Below, piece after piece: positions 46,091 to 57,189 of a stretch of DNA of 64,000 nucleotides; the first letter of the stretch is position 1; each line of letters starts with the position of its first letter. The notes below the pieces were generated by a model. It ran no database searches, had not been told where the DNA came from, and saw only the letters and a program-made list of their open reading frames with translations. The DNA is from Notamacropus eugenii (taxonomy: Eukaryota > Chordata > Mammalia > Diprotodontia > Macropodidae). The stretch lies in assembly GCF_028372415.1 (NCBI RefSeq), contig NC_092872.1, positions 89,138,110 through 89,202,109 of the forward strand, read 5' to 3'. A program made the position numbers and the translations under genes.

Positions 46091-47098
46091 GGAACGTTGA
46101 TATCAATAGGTAGGAGAGAAATTATGTCATTTGACTTCCTGAGGTGTATTTAAAACAGGAGCCAGATTGTTTTGCTCTGGTTGTGGAAAGAGGGTGATCA
46201 AAAGTCAGTTAAGTGTAAACCCACACACATAAACACAAGCAGTCACTTTTGAACTCCAGGCCTTTAACACTGACAGCCACTTCTGGTATTTGCACCAAGA
46301 CTCTCACAAAACCAGGAAGTGCAAATCCCATATAACAACAATATAGCTTGCACAGGATCAAGGACATGAATGATCTAATCCCCCCACTGCTCTTCTTCCT
46401 TCCACTTCCCCCCCTTTCCTGGAACACAAATATTTTCTCTGACAAATGCCAAGAGAAAAGAATTCCTTGGGCAGAGTACATTCAGCTTGATTATATCAAC
46501 AGCAGATTGACAGGAGGGAAGCCAAAGACTGGCATGGAATGTAGCAGTCACTGCAGGCACTGCTCCCTCAACTTTGACAGCTAGCCAAAATGATAAAAAA
46601 AATTTGCTCCACAACTGGAAAACTATCCTAGCCCCTGAAACCCACTGGAAAAAAAAAAAAAAACTGATAACAGCTGTGCTCCAGACTGATGGGGTTATCA
46701 TCCCTACTATGGAGTAGAAGCATGGGGGTTTTCAGTCCCTCTATTGTTCTTATTGTTTCCGTCAGTTTCTCAATTATACGATGTTTGCCTGATGACATCT
46801 GCAGGCAAACATAGTTGAGTAGAGGCAGATCATCACTGGTCTTTAATTTAGGCATGTGACTAGAATATGTGGGAATTCGAATATCATCAGTTGGATGACC
46901 CTAAATCATTCCCCTTGAAGTATCAGTCAACATCACTGAATTTTACCTCCCAATAACCTATTCAGTAGAACAGTCATAGAATTTGGCTGTCCTGGGGGTT
47001 GTGAGCAAGGAACAGGGGAGGAAAAGATGAGGGATACTTTTTCAACACAGGGCCAATGTCCTTTTATCAGAAAGAATTGTCAATGAGAATATATGACT
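46091..47098. other. Unassigned, no gene seen
   Basis: A 15-bp A run at about 46649-46664. Overlapping frames on both strands at 46209-46855 lack recognisable features. Confidence 0.35.
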
Positions 47099-47099
47099 A

Positions 47100-47245
47100 T
47101 AGGCGACTAGAAAGTGGGCTTGCAGTCAGGAAGATCTGATTTCAAGTCCTAACTTACTTCTTATTGGTTGTGTGACTCTAGGCAAGTCATTTGACCACTG
47201 ACTCACTTAGTTTTCCCATCTATAAAATGAGGGTGATTAAAACCA
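47100..47245 (+). mobile_element. MIR/tRNA-SINE head
   Basis: TGCAGTCAGGAAGATCTGAT, GTGTGACTCTAGGCAAGTCA, TTTTCCCATCTATAAAATGA in sense order. The 3' end is not recognisable. Confidence 0.7.
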
Positions 47246-47304
47246 TGAGGGATAAAATGAGATAATATTTGCAAAATAACGGCAAACCTTAAAGTGTCAT
47301 ACAT

Positions 47305-47430
47305 ATGTGTAATATATATATATACACATAGATACATGTATATGTAAAAACACATACATATAGACATAGAGTATATACATGAGTGTATGTATATATGTAT
47401 AAATATTTGTATATATGAATACATACATAA
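47305..47430. repeat. (TATACATA)n microsatellite
   Basis: ATATATACACATA, ACACATACATATAGACATA and GTATATATGTATAAATA units. Confidence 0.88.
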
Positions 47431-47697
47431 TGCAACCTGTATTTTTGTATCACATTGATACTGGGACTTCGGAAAGTAAAATTCTGAGTAACTGCCAAGT
47501 TTGGATATGACTGGAACTTAATAAATGCTTGATTTGATTGACCATTTGTAATTTAAGTCTACAATGCTGAACGGTGAAACTTGGTTATATCACATTCTGA
47601 ATTGACTTTTTTTTCCTGGTGCTACAAACAGATGGTATGTATGTAGATGACAAAGGCCTAAGAGAACAAGGGCTGGAAGCGGACCACATCCTTTCCA

Positions 47698-47958
<261 letters not shown>

Positions 47959-48014
47959 CTTATAATGCCATCTCTGGAGATGGGGAATTTCCCTCTTTCA
48001 AAATGACAACTGCT

Positions 48015-48130
48015 TTGCAATTTATAGTCTAAGAGTTATCTAGGACAATGATAATTTCAGTGACTTGCCCATGGTCACACAGTTAATGTGCATAGACTTG
48101 ACCCTAAAATATCCACTACTCTATATTACT
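48015..48130 (-). mobile_element. MIR/L3-type fragment
   Basis: GTGACTTGCCCATGGTCACA and AAATATCCACTACTCTATAT match antisense core and head motifs. Confidence 0.6.
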
Positions 48131-48181
48131 TCAGATTATGAATAGACAGTGAATAAGAATAACTAATATTTTATAAAATAT

Positions 48182-48292
48182 CTGTGACAGTGTAGAGTTC
48201 TGAGCTAAGGAAGACTTGAGTTCAAATCTAGTCTCTGATACTTACTAGCTATTTTACCTTAGGCAAGTCGTTCATCCTCTGTGTGCCTCAGG
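48182..48292 (+). mobile_element. tRNA-SINE head, left arm of an inverted pair
   Basis: AAGACTTGAGTTCAAATCTA, CTAGCTATTTTACCTTAGGC, TGCCTCAGGAAACC. The BovB-like tail is missing. Confidence 0.7.
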
Positions 48293-48317
48293 AAACCACC
48301 TAGACTTAATTGTGGTT

Positions 48318-48560
48318 CTTCATTCCTTTCAGGTATGTCTGACTCTTCTTGACCCCATTTGGGGTTCTCTTGGCAGAGATCCTGGAGTGGTTTTCTATTT
48401 CCTTCAGCTACTCATTTTACAGATGAGGAAACTGAGGCAAACAGGGTAACGACTCATCCTGGGCAACATAGCTAATAAGTGCCTGAGGATGAATTTGAAT
48501 TTAGATTTTCCTAAGTCCAGGGTCCATGCTCTATCCACTGTGCCACCTAGCTTCCCTAGA
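48318..48560 (-). mobile_element. MAR1-like SINE, complete
   Basis: Antisense tail (GACTCTTCTTGACCCCATTT, TCTTGGCAGAGATCCTGGAG), a body reading ACAGATGAGGAAACTGAGGC, and the head (CCATGCTCTATCCACTGTGC, CACCTAGCTTCCC). Confidence 0.87.
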
Positions 48561-48589
48561 CATGTACTAAGTCATAAACTCCTATTACA

Positions 48590-48665
48590 AGCTAGTTTAG
48601 AGTCAGAGGACCTGTGTTCAAATTCATGTCTTCTTCTTACTTGTAGGGGAACTCAGGGCATTTAC
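48590..48665 (+). mobile_element. MIR head fragment
   Basis: TTTAGAGTCAGAGGACCTGT followed by TTCAAATTCATGTCTTC. Short. Confidence 0.45.
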
Positions 48666-49019
48666 ATATATTTCATGCCTTCTTGGTAAAAATAAAATAG
48701 CTGGACAAGGCAACATGCAATAATCTGAATCTCATTGCCTCCATTTTCTAAAGAAACCAAGACACAAAAAAGTCTAGCATGTAGAGCATCTCAAAAGTTG
48801 CTAAACAACCCAGGAATGCTTATTACATGGTATTTGAGGAGATGGACAACCTGCCAACAACTTGATGTCAATTAAAGAATTGGATACTTATGTCATCTCC
48901 ACAAATGAACTAAAGTGAAAATGTTTTGTATTATTAGGAAGAAAATCTAGGGCATCCTTCTCAAAATAAATGTGGATGCAGAAAAAATGGAGTTTATGAA
49001 CTTGCATGCATTATTTTCC

Positions 49020-49155
49020 TATTCAGTCACTCCATTAGAATGTACGTTCCCTGAAGGCAGGGATTGTTCTTAATTTTGTCTTTGTATTCCTAATATTATA
49101 CCTAGCACCATGTCTGGTACATTGTAGGTACATAAGGAATTCATTGATTTGATCC
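49020..49155 (+). mobile_element. L2 LINE 3' end
   Basis: ACTCCATTAGAATGTACGTT, CTGAAGGCAGGGATTGTTCT and AGCACCATGTCTGGTACATT in sense order. Confidence 0.8.
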
Positions 49156-50063
49156 TTCCCTCTTCCAATTCCCTATAGCATTTTCCTCTTTTGCCCCCCA
49201 AATACTCCAACCTGCATTACACATGCCAATGTAACAAAATACCTCATTTAGAGACAATGCATTGCATTTTTACTACACACATGACCAAGTACAAATCATA
49301 TAATTTCTTGAGTCTGAGCTTCCACGTTTTGAATATGAACGTAGATCGAAAAGTTGATTCAGTCCCTTCAATTCTGAAAGCACTGGGGAATTTTCCTCTC
49401 CTTCACTTGAGAACAGACAACAAACACCTTTGTATCACAAAGCACAAGTAAGATGCTTAACACATAGTTAGCCTCCATGATTAATGAGCCTGGCATATGC
49501 TTGTAAGATTGACTTTTTGAACCCAAGTGAAAGACTTTATATTTATCCTTATTGAATTTCATCTCATTAGATACATCCCAATGCTGCTACTCTCCTTTTA
49601 ATAATTCAATTCAGCAAGCATTTATCTTACTAATTGGACTAGTTCACTAGTTTTAAATTTGGTTCAGTTTAAATATGGTTCATGATTTGTCAAAAAATCA
49701 TTTGGGTTTGATTTATTTTGGGGTTCAGCAAACTAGTGTGGTTTTATCCAATTTGTGAATCCTGATTCAGTTCAATAAACATGTATGGAGTGATTACACG
49801 TCAAGTTCTAGCTAAACGCTGCACTAAAAATTGAATGGAGAGAGTAGGGGACATAGAAAATGCAGAAATGTACCATTTGCAAAAAGAATTGGCAATGTTT
49901 GCCTCAGGCTATCTTTGCTACACAAAGCAGTTTAATGGGAATGAATGCCTCAAGTACCATGCTAGTGTCCCCTAATAGCCCAGCATCTACAGGTTCATTA
50001 CAAGCTTTTTTCCCTGATTTCAGTAGAGAGCAACTCTGTCTTTTTAGTCATCCAGTTTCATGA
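49156..50063. other. Unassigned, short L2 end near 49770-49840
   Basis: The only repeat-like part is TTCAATAAACATGTATGGAG followed by CAAGTTCTAGCTAAACGCTG, a worn antisense L2 end. No coding support. Confidence 0.4.
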
Positions 50064-50064
50064 C

Positions 50065-50965
50065 CTCAAAGTCCTCCTCAAGCCTTCACTTATCTTCCTA
50101 CTCCCATATCCAATCAGTTGTCAAACTTGTGAATTCAGTAAGACCTCTCCCATACATTCCCTTTCCTCCAAGCCACTACCTTATTTCAGATCCCTATCAC
50201 CTTCCATCTGAACTACTGCAATTGCTTCCTAATTGGTCTACCAGATTCAGGTCTCTCACCACTTCAACCCATCTTCTACTAAAGTGATTTTGCTGAAACA
50301 TTTACCTGCCCATGTCACTTCCCTATTCAGAAACTCCAGTGGCTCCTAATTGGTAGGTTATCCTTCTTTCTTGGAGAGGACTAAAATTATATTAGAGTCA
50401 AGTTACTTATCCAACTGCAACTTTTCAAACCAATCTGAGCTTGGAATGCCCTCCCACAGATAGTCCATATGAATATTTGGGGTGCATTCTCTCAATTTGT
50501 GCATCTTGTGTTTCTTTGGAGCTGCTTTAAGTCTGCTTTGCTCATAGAGCATACATAGCACCTTCTCTGATGTGGGCACGCCATGCAGGGCCGTCCTATG
50601 CTTGTGTCTTTCATGTCACACAATCAATTCCAAAATTCTTGAGAGACCTTGAAAGGCTCCTAATTACCTACAGAATCAAAAGCAACCTTTTTATTTGGTC
50701 TTTAAAGCCTTCACAACTTGGTTTCAACCTTCCTTTCCAGTCTTATTATACATTATTCCCTTTCACTCATTCTAAGGTCCAGCCAAAGTAGCACTCTTGC
50801 TGTATGCTGTATGTCCTCCCATCACCATATCTTTGCACAGACTGTTCCTTCTCTGCTTTGATTCTTATGATCCCTAGTTTCTTTGAGAACTCAGCTCATG
50901 CATAAACTTCTACATGAAACTTTCTCTGATTTCCCGGCTCCTAGTCCCTTGCTTCAATCAAAATT
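50065..50965 (+). mobile_element. L2 LINE ORF2 end, split by an insertion
   Basis: Sense L2 blocks: CTGAACTACTGCAATTGCTT, CTAATTGGTCTACCAG, CCATGTCACTTCCCTATTCA and CCAGTGGCTCCTAATT, then the break. Sequence resumes with CCTACAGAATCAAAAGCAAC, TTTAAAGCCTTCACAACTTG, TTTGCACAGACTGTTCCTTC and AACTCAGCTCATGCATAAAC. The order matches the CR1-clade L2 ORF2 C-terminus and 3' UTR. The frame is decayed. Confidence 0.85.
50352..50654. mobile_element. 303-bp insertion of unassigned family in L2
   Basis: Flanked by identical 11-bp direct repeats GGCTCCTAATT (50341-50351 and 50655-50665) where the L2 is interrupted, so it is a target-site-duplicating insertion. It has no A tail and no evident terminal inverted repeats. 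The text resembles parts of an RTE-type LINE by memory (GGAGAGGACTAAAATTATAT, ATTTGGGGTGCATTCTCTCA), but I cannot confirm the family. Confidence 0.75.
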
Positions 50966-50979
50966 ACCTTGCAATTATG

Positions 50980-51101
<122 letters not shown>

Positions 51102-51102
51102 T

Positions 51103-51192
51103 ACAGGAACACACAGTTAGGAAGTATCTGAGTTCAGACTTGAATTCAGATCTTCCTGACTTCAGATCCAGAGTTCTATCTATTATAACCAT
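51103..51192 (-). mobile_element. tRNA-SINE head fragment
   Basis: ACACACAGTTAGGAAGTATC, ACTTGAATTCAGATCTTCCT and CAGAGTTCTATCTATTATAA are the antisense head. No tail. Confidence 0.7.
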
Positions 51193-51261
51193 TTTAAGAA
51201 TTCAAAAAAGCAGCAGAATTTTAGAAATCAAGCATACTATTTGAGCCTCACCATTTTTGCA

Positions 51262-51335
51262 ACATATATGTGTGTATATATATACGTATACACATATATA
51301 CACACAGACATACATAGATACACATACACATATTT
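51262..51335. repeat. (TATG/CATA)n microsatellite
   Basis: ATATATGTGTGTATATATATACG followed by CACATATATACACACAGACATAC. Confidence 0.88.
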
Positions 51336-51359
51336 AAATTGGGGTAAGTAGATCCCATG

Positions 51360-51780
51360 GAAACACCTCTAGACTGGAAAAGAGAAGGTCTGTTTTCTAG
51401 TTCTAGCCATGTGATAAACTTGGACAGATTACCTCCTCTCTGTGGGTAGAATTATATCAACGACTTTTGTACCTAGTGAAAGTATCATAGACCACACCTG
51501 GGGCTAGCGGCGTGAAGCATTCCCTGGGAATTGGTGCAGGGATAATGGAGTGAAAGGAGACAGGACACTTGCCTTTCAGAGAAGGCAAAAATGTGGAACA
51601 CAAGTTATTTCTATGAGACTGTCTTCTAAATTCAGCACCCTGGACAAAAGCTCCAGTTGTCCTTGGTTATAGCTCTGCTTCAAGGTCTTGGTGTCCTTAC
51701 ACATAAAATAAGGGGCTTGGACTAAGTGATCTTCAAAATCATTTCCAGATCTGAAAGTCTGTGATGTGACATACCAAACT
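51360..51780 (+). mobile_element. MIR fragments around unassigned sequence
   Basis: 51360-51460 (GGTCTGTTTTCTAGTTCTAG ... GACAGATTACCTCCTCTCTG) and 51670-51775 (TACACATAAAATAAGGGGCT ... CAGATCTGAAAGTCTGTGAT) look like sense MIR pieces. 51470-51640 is unassigned. Confidence 0.5.
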
Positions 51781-52718
51781 AAACCCAATATTTTCTTTAT
51801 TTTACACAGCTCCAGGGTAGGTAAAATGAGAACTCCAGAATACTTGTACCTGTCTAAATATCTGAGCTGTTTGGACCAATGGGAGAAAGGGATAGCAGAG
51901 AATTGTTCCTTTTCCCTTTTTTTTCCTCACTCTTTTCTAGTTTATTCTCTAGTTCAGGTGAGTTTCATTGCTCTTAGTGTCTCTCCTCTACAGCCCATTG
52001 CCCTAGAATACATCAGAGGACCCCAGGCATCCCTGACATTGACTCTTTCTGGCAAAGTTGCTTCTCATGGCTCCTAAGCTTAGAAGAATACAGACTATAT
52101 CTGATGCTGCTTGGTACCAGTCCTGCTGCATCTCAAACACAGTCATCACTTTTTTTCTGGTTATGAAAGGATCAAGAGGATATTTTTTTGGAGTGTCTGG
52201 TTGCCTTAGGTATAGTGAAGCTATAAAAAGCAACAAGCAAACAGATTTTTTTCCTTTGGGCAAAAAAAGAGAAAAAAAGACTAAGGAAGAATGGAAAAGA
52301 ATAAATATTTCTGACTCAGTCAAAGAAGGATGAGTCAGTCAGTCAGTCAGTCAGCAGGTGACAGGAAATTTGTAGATAGAAAGATAGACTATGAAATTCG
52401 AAGTCATAATTAATTTTCCGTATTCAAAGTATTTTCTTTTCTATCATAGCAGTAAAAACAGTCTCCTTTCTCTTTTCTTCTGTAATTTTAGACAAATCAC
52501 TTTAGCACCCAATTAGCTACCATACTTCAGCTGCCTTCTCCCTCCAGCCTTGCAAACCTCTTCTCAAATTGGTGAGCTCCTCCTAAAAATTCTGTTTTAA
52601 AAAGGGCCAAGACCAGTCATCCTTCATTTTTCAGCCTTTGCCACCATGTTGCCAGTGGGTACTTTCTCTTCTACTCTCATCTTTCATCTTCCTTTTAGAT
52701 TCTTTCTTCCTGATTAGA
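51781..52718. other. Unassigned; (AGTC)n at 52331-52355
   Basis: Apart from about six AGTC units nothing is recognised. Frames at 51766-52077 and 52003-52333 overlap on opposite strands with no family features. Confidence 0.4.
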
Positions 52719-52719
52719 A

Positions 52720-52835
52720 TGAAAACTCTTTCATGGGTTGGATTTTTTTGGTTTTTGAGTGTATATGTATTTCCAGAGCTTAGCACAGTGTCCATCATAG
52801 TAGGGGTTTAGTAAATGCTATTGGCTTAACTTTAA
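52720..52835 (+). mobile_element. L2 LINE 3' end
   Basis: AATGAAAACTCTTTCATGGG, GAGCTTAGCACAGTGTCCAT and AGGGGTTTAGTAAATGCTAT in sense order. Confidence 0.72.
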
Positions 52836-52856
52836 TCCTTGGAGCCTCACTTTCCT

Positions 52857-52890
52857 CCATCATCATCATCATCATCACCATCACCACCAC
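52857..52890. repeat. (CAT)n microsatellite
   Basis: About ten ATC/ACC triplets. Confidence 0.9.
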
Positions 52891-52899
52891 TTTCATTAT

Positions 52900-53175
52900 T
52901 ATCTTCTTCTTCAGCATTGTCTTCATAATTGGCATCTTTTTAAGTTGCAAAGCATATTAAGGTGTGTAAAACACCTTCCAGAGGTTATGTCAGTGATTCT
53001 TCCCAAGAGTGCTGTGAGATAAACAACACAGGTATTAATATCCTCATTTTATAGATGAGGAAACTGAGGCCCAGGGTGAATACATACTTGTTCATGGTCA
53101 TACAACTAGTCACTGTCAGAGGACAAATCACACCCAGGTCTCTTCTGGCTCCAAGTCTGTAGTTCTTTCTGTTAT
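52900..53175 (-). mobile_element. MIR SINE, nearly complete
   Basis: Antisense: GTTGCAAAGCATATTAAGG, TCATTTTATAGATGAGGAAA, CTGAGGCCCAGGGTG, GTCATACAACTAGTCACTGT, CCAGGTCTCTTCTGGCTCCA. Confidence 0.78.
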
Positions 53176-53194
53176 GCCATACTTGTTAAAACAA

Positions 53195-53335
53195 AGGATT
53201 TGGATAATTTATAAATAATTAATATAGCTTAATTTATAAATATAAATATATATACATATTATACATATAATGTATATTTATATATAAATATTTAAATTTA
53301 TAAATAATTAATATAATATAAAAATAATTTATAAA
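53195..53335. repeat. AT-rich (AATTTATA)n tract
   Basis: Repeated ATAAATAATTAATATA units. Two copies of TTTATAAATAATTAATATA lie about 90 bp apart. Confidence 0.85.
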
Positions 53336-53869
53336 GTCCCTTCCATCTTTAGAAGTAGAAACCTACTTCTCCAGGGAATAGATAAACCATTCGATGCTGG
53401 TCTCACTGACTAATTCTCAATCAGGTTCTGGGACTTTATTGAGTAAGGCATGAACCTGGAGGGACTTGAAAGTAGTGACCACTAAATGGAGGCATCCAAT
53501 GCTTAGACAAACGGACAGGGAATTAAGATCTTTTAATGTTTAGCTCCACAGTTCATTTGTTGAAGTGGACACAGGAAACAACTTCTAATGTAGGATTCAC
53601 TAGACCAGCTTCAGATAGACCACATGAAAGTTGATTTAAGAAAATATCCATAAGAAGACATGCTACAGGTGTGTTTTTCCATATTTTTTTCATGGGACAG
53701 ATATGGCTAATGTTCCTATACATGTCTGAAAAGCACAGGGGATATTAATTTGCAAACCTTTCAGCCTGGTTTTGGGGCAATGGAAATTGGATACAATTTT
53801 TTTAACTCATAGACTTGAGATATATATCTGTCATCTATTTATCCTCAACTCTTCTCAGAGCATGGAGAG
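53336..53869. other. Unassigned, no gene seen
   Basis: No recognised repeat or coding signal. Confidence 0.35.
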
Positions 53870-53877
53870 GGCCTAAG

Positions 53878-54078
53878 CAGAGGTGGGGAACCTTTGGCCT
53901 CGAGACTATATGTGGCCCTCTAGGTCCTCAAGTGCCACCCTTTGACTGAATCAAAACTTCACAGAACAAATCTTAGTGAAAGGATTTGTTCTGTAAAACT
54001 TGGACTCAGTTGAAAGGTTGAACTTAAGAACATTGAAAGCCACATATGTGGCCTTGGGGCTGCAGGTTTCCCACCTCT
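53878..54078. mobile_element. hAT-type MITE
   Basis: 201 bp with imperfect terminal inverted repeats. Left is CAGAGGTGGGGAACCTTTGG and right, reversed, is AGAGGTGGGAAACCTGCAGC. The 8-bp flanks GGCCTAAG and AGACTAAG match at 6 of 8 positions, fitting a decayed hAT duplication. A central palindrome, ACAGAACAAATC ... GATTTGTTCTGT, lies at about 53961-53996. No transposase is encoded, so it is non-autonomous. Confidence 0.85.
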
Positions 54079-54319
54079 AGACTAAGACACATAGAGAGAT
54101 GACCAACCTGCCCAAGGACAATAGAGACATTTTAAAAGGTTTCCAGGGAGATAAAAACTAATATATATCTGTCTTAGAAGTGAACTGTATTATAGCAGTC
54201 ATATCCTATGTGCAGCTGTTCTCTTTTGTGACTATAACTTGGTCCCCATCATGTATTCTGGTTGCTTGGGATTTCATTGATATAACTCCCAAGGAACTCT
54301 CTAACAATACAACCTGACT
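54079..54319. other. Unassigned, no gene seen
   Basis: Nothing recognised. Confidence 0.35.
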
Positions 54320-54700
54320 TCTGTTCTGCCACTTAGAGTATTAGAAAATTCTCTGAGAAGTGAGAAGTTAAATGATTTTCCTTTACCCAAATAGCCAAGA
54401 AGTTTCACAGGCAAGACTTGAGCCCAGGGATTCCTGACTCTAACTCTCTAACTGGCTCTCTATGAAACATAATATTAATTTATATTACTAAGTGCATTGA
54501 GCTGAAGGTTGTATAGTAAAATGGATATAGAATTAGAGGACCTGGGTTCAGATCAAGCCCCGGACACTTGCCACTTATGTGACCTTGGCCACGCTATAGT
54601 AACCCTTAGAGACCGTTTCCTTATCTCGTAAATAAGGAGGCAGACTAGATTACTTCCAAGGCCTTTTCATCTCCCAATTTTACAGTCCTGTGAACCATCT
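54320..54700. mobile_element. MIR (-) then MIR (+)
   Basis: 54320-54465 is antisense (AGACTTGAGCCCAGGGATTC, CTGACTCTAACTCTCTAACT). 54505-54700 is sense (AGAGGACCTGGGTTCAGATC, CACTTATGTGACCTTGGCCA, CGTTTCCTTATCTCGTAAAT). Confidence 0.65.
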
Positions 54701-54897
54701 TTCCTTAGAACACCATTGAGAAATAGGTTATCATCCTTATCCACCTACTTATCATCACTGATAATAATTACATAGTTCCTAAGGTTCTAGTGTATTTTGA
54801 TAGCTCTGTCCAGAATCTATAGATCGGGAAAATTAGTATTTACTAATAATATGACTGCAGTTTACCAAGTTATTTATTTATAATAGATTCAGTGCTC

Positions 54898-55330
54898 TCA
54901 GTTTCATGGAATCATAAATTTAGAACTAGAAAAGACCTTTCAGATCATCTAGCTTAAGTCTCATAGCCAACTAGGTGGCACAATAGATAGAGCACTGGGC
55001 TTTGAATTAGGAAGCATCATGTTCATGAGCTCAAATCTGGCCTCAGATACTAGCTGTGTGACCTTAGGTAAGTCACTTAACCTGGTTGTCCTCAGTTCCT
55101 GATCAGTAAAAGGAGCTGGAGAAGAAAATGGGAAACCCCTCTAGGATCTTAACGAAGAAAACCCCAAATTAAGTCACAAAGAGTTGGACACAAAATGACT
55201 GAACACTCACTATCTAAGTCTCATTTTATAGATGATGAAGCTGAGGTTCTGAGAAGCTGTAACTTGTGGCAAAGACAGGATTTGAACTCAGGTCTTCCAT
55301 TTCAAAATCCAACACTCTTTTACTTCTTCT
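54898..55330 (-). mobile_element. L3-type fragment split by a SINE
   Basis: Left part 54898-54964 (TCATGGAATCATAAATTTAG, ACCTTTCAGATCATCTAGC). Right part 55215-55330 (TCATTTTATAGATGATGAAG, ATTTGAACTCAGGTCTTCCA). The two join cleanly when the SINE and one target repeat are removed. Confidence 0.75.
54965..55214 (+). mobile_element. MAR1-like SINE, complete
   Basis: Head CTAGGTGGCACAATAGATAG, then CTCAAATCTGGCCTCAGATA, GTAAGTCACTTAACCTGGTT, a BovB-like tail with AAAGAGTTGGACACAAAATG. Perfect 10-bp direct repeats TAAGTCTCAT (54955-54964, 55215-55224) flank it. Confidence 0.9.
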
Positions 55331-55737
55331 TGGGCTGCCAAAGACTTTAAGACAGTTCACTCTGGAGAGAAAAATGACAGGCTTTCTTTTCCTTTGACCA
55401 GACTAGAACTATTTCCTTATTAACTATCAAATGGTGCCATTTGATTACCTGGTCAGTTGCCACTTTCATCCTAGGAGTGAGAGGCAAGTCATCCAAGCTC
55501 TTGTCCTACATAGGCATGTGTCATCAGCAAAAGGCAGCACCCCTCATGGCAGTCATAAATTGCCACCTAATTAGGAAATAATTACCTCCCCAAATGTGGC
55601 TACATAGATGTAAAATAGTCTCACAAATTGCCGATTAGTTTCATAGCAATGATGCTAGTATTAGTGCCACTTCAGTTAATGTAAAATGGGTCTGAAATGG
55701 CCAATGTGCTGGGTGCTCCCAAACAAGCAGTTTAGAA
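55331..55737. other. Unassigned, no gene seen
   Basis: No repeat or coding signal recognised. Confidence 0.35.
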
Positions 55738-55995
55738 AAAAAGGAGGGGCTCAGAGGAACAGGAATGAAGAGAGGGGAAAAGGGGAAGAGAGAGGAGGGG
55801 AGAGGAAAAGGAGAAGGAAAAGGGGGAGAGTTTGAGAGGAAGGGAGAGAGGGGTAGAGAGGGATAGAGTGAGAAAGAGAGAAAGAGAGGAGGAGAGAGGG
55901 AGAAAGGGAGAGAAGGAAAAAGAGGGAGGAGAGAGACAGAGACAGACAAAGACAGAGATGGAGAAGGAAACAGACAGAAAAACAGAGAGATGTCC
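55738..55995. repeat. GA-rich polypurine tract
   Basis: About 255 bp almost free of pyrimidines on the plus strand, built of GGAGA, GAGAGG and GACAGA units without a fixed period. Long frames on both strands (Arg/Glu or Ser/Leu) are artefacts. Confidence 0.92.
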
Positions 55996-56703
55996 AGCTG
56001 ATGGAGAACAAAAAGAACAAGGTTGTGGGGTCTCAGAGAAAGGATTCCCACCTGACAGAATGATGCACAACCTTAGATTCCCCCAAAATGACCCATTGGA
56101 CTATCTCATCCCAGAAACATTGACTTTTTATGCCTTTTCCTTGGCAAACTGTCCAGTTGAGAGAAAGGAATGCTGCTCTGCAGTCTAAAACGTGTGTAAG
56201 GATATTGACAGTTGAGTTCCTAGGAGGAGACTGAGGGAGAGATGCTTGTGATCTGCAGGCCAAAAACATTGCAGCAGCCCCTCCTCCCTCCTTCTTCCTG
56301 TCTGTTTGGTGCAAACCAACTCACAAGACACATTACCCAATGGAAGAGCTCACCAGGACCAAATCCCCACTCAAAGTGAAAAGGCTTTTTGGATAGGTAC
56401 AGGGACCTTTCCATTGACCTCCAGCTTATCGTAGAAAACAGCAAGTGTCCCAAAGGGAATGAGTATCACCTCCAATCAAGCATGCCCTGACATAGGGTTG
56501 ACTTAAGTCAGCTCTCAAGCCAAGAAGGGGCCTACAGGCTTGTTCCATTGCTCCTTTCACTCCATCTTGTTGGAGAAGAAAAGGTTTTCTCTGAAGCCTT
56601 TTTTATAATGTGCTTGAAAGTCAGTGTTATTGTGCATGATTTGAGAAATGATTATTAATCACTTACTGACTATGGGGGTTTCTTGCTATGTTTTTATTTT
56701 GCA
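55996..56703. other. Unassigned, no gene seen
   Basis: No recognised repeat. Minus-strand frames at 56033-56453 lack family features. Confidence 0.35.
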
Positions 56704-56704
56704 G

Positions 56705-56800
56705 AAGTCAGTTAATGCACATTTATTAAGTACTTACCATATGGCAGACACTGTACTAAGCACAAGTAATACAAAAAAGGAAAAAGAAAAAAAAAACATT
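56705..56800 (-). mobile_element. L2 LINE 3' end
   Basis: CACATTTATTAAGTACTTAC, ATGGCAGACACTGTACTAAG and an A-rich end. Confidence 0.75.
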
Positions 56801-57189
56801 CACTTTGGGCAACCTTAGGTGGTTAGTGGCAACATCGTTCAGGAAAAGGACCAAACCTCAGAGGAAAATCAACATCCTTTTTGGCAAATGTATTTCCTAT
56901 TTTCCTGCTCCAGCCCTGACACTAGACTTCACTCAGAGTTTAATTAATGGGTGTTTTTCCTTGTTCTATTGCATATGGATGGGATAGTCTCATCACAGCC
57001 TTGCCACTGACTAGCTTTGTGAGTTTCAGTAAGTCACTTTGAGCCCTGAGTTTTCCCAACAGTGCGGTTAACAGTCGATCTTTCTAAGGCATCTCCTGAT
57101 CCACTCTGATTACATGACACTGTCCTACTGATTCATAGTCACCCCCAGCCTCAGGGAGCATTTATGCTGTGAACTAGGATTTAGAGATG
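56801..57189. other. Mostly unassigned, MIR piece at 56995-57055
   Basis: CCACTGACTAGCTTTGTGAG and AGTAAGTCACTTTGAGCCCT are sense MIR core. The rest is unassigned. Confidence 0.45.

Noticed and set aside
52326-52355. AGTC repeats as a CRISPR-like array
   Set aside because: A plain tetranucleotide microsatellite of about six units, no spacers, in a vertebrate genome.
55641-56188. Ser/Leu/Phe/Pro-rich minus-strand frames and an Arg/Glu-rich plus-strand frame over 100 residues
   Set aside because: They fall on a pyrimidine/purine tract and have no start context or domain.
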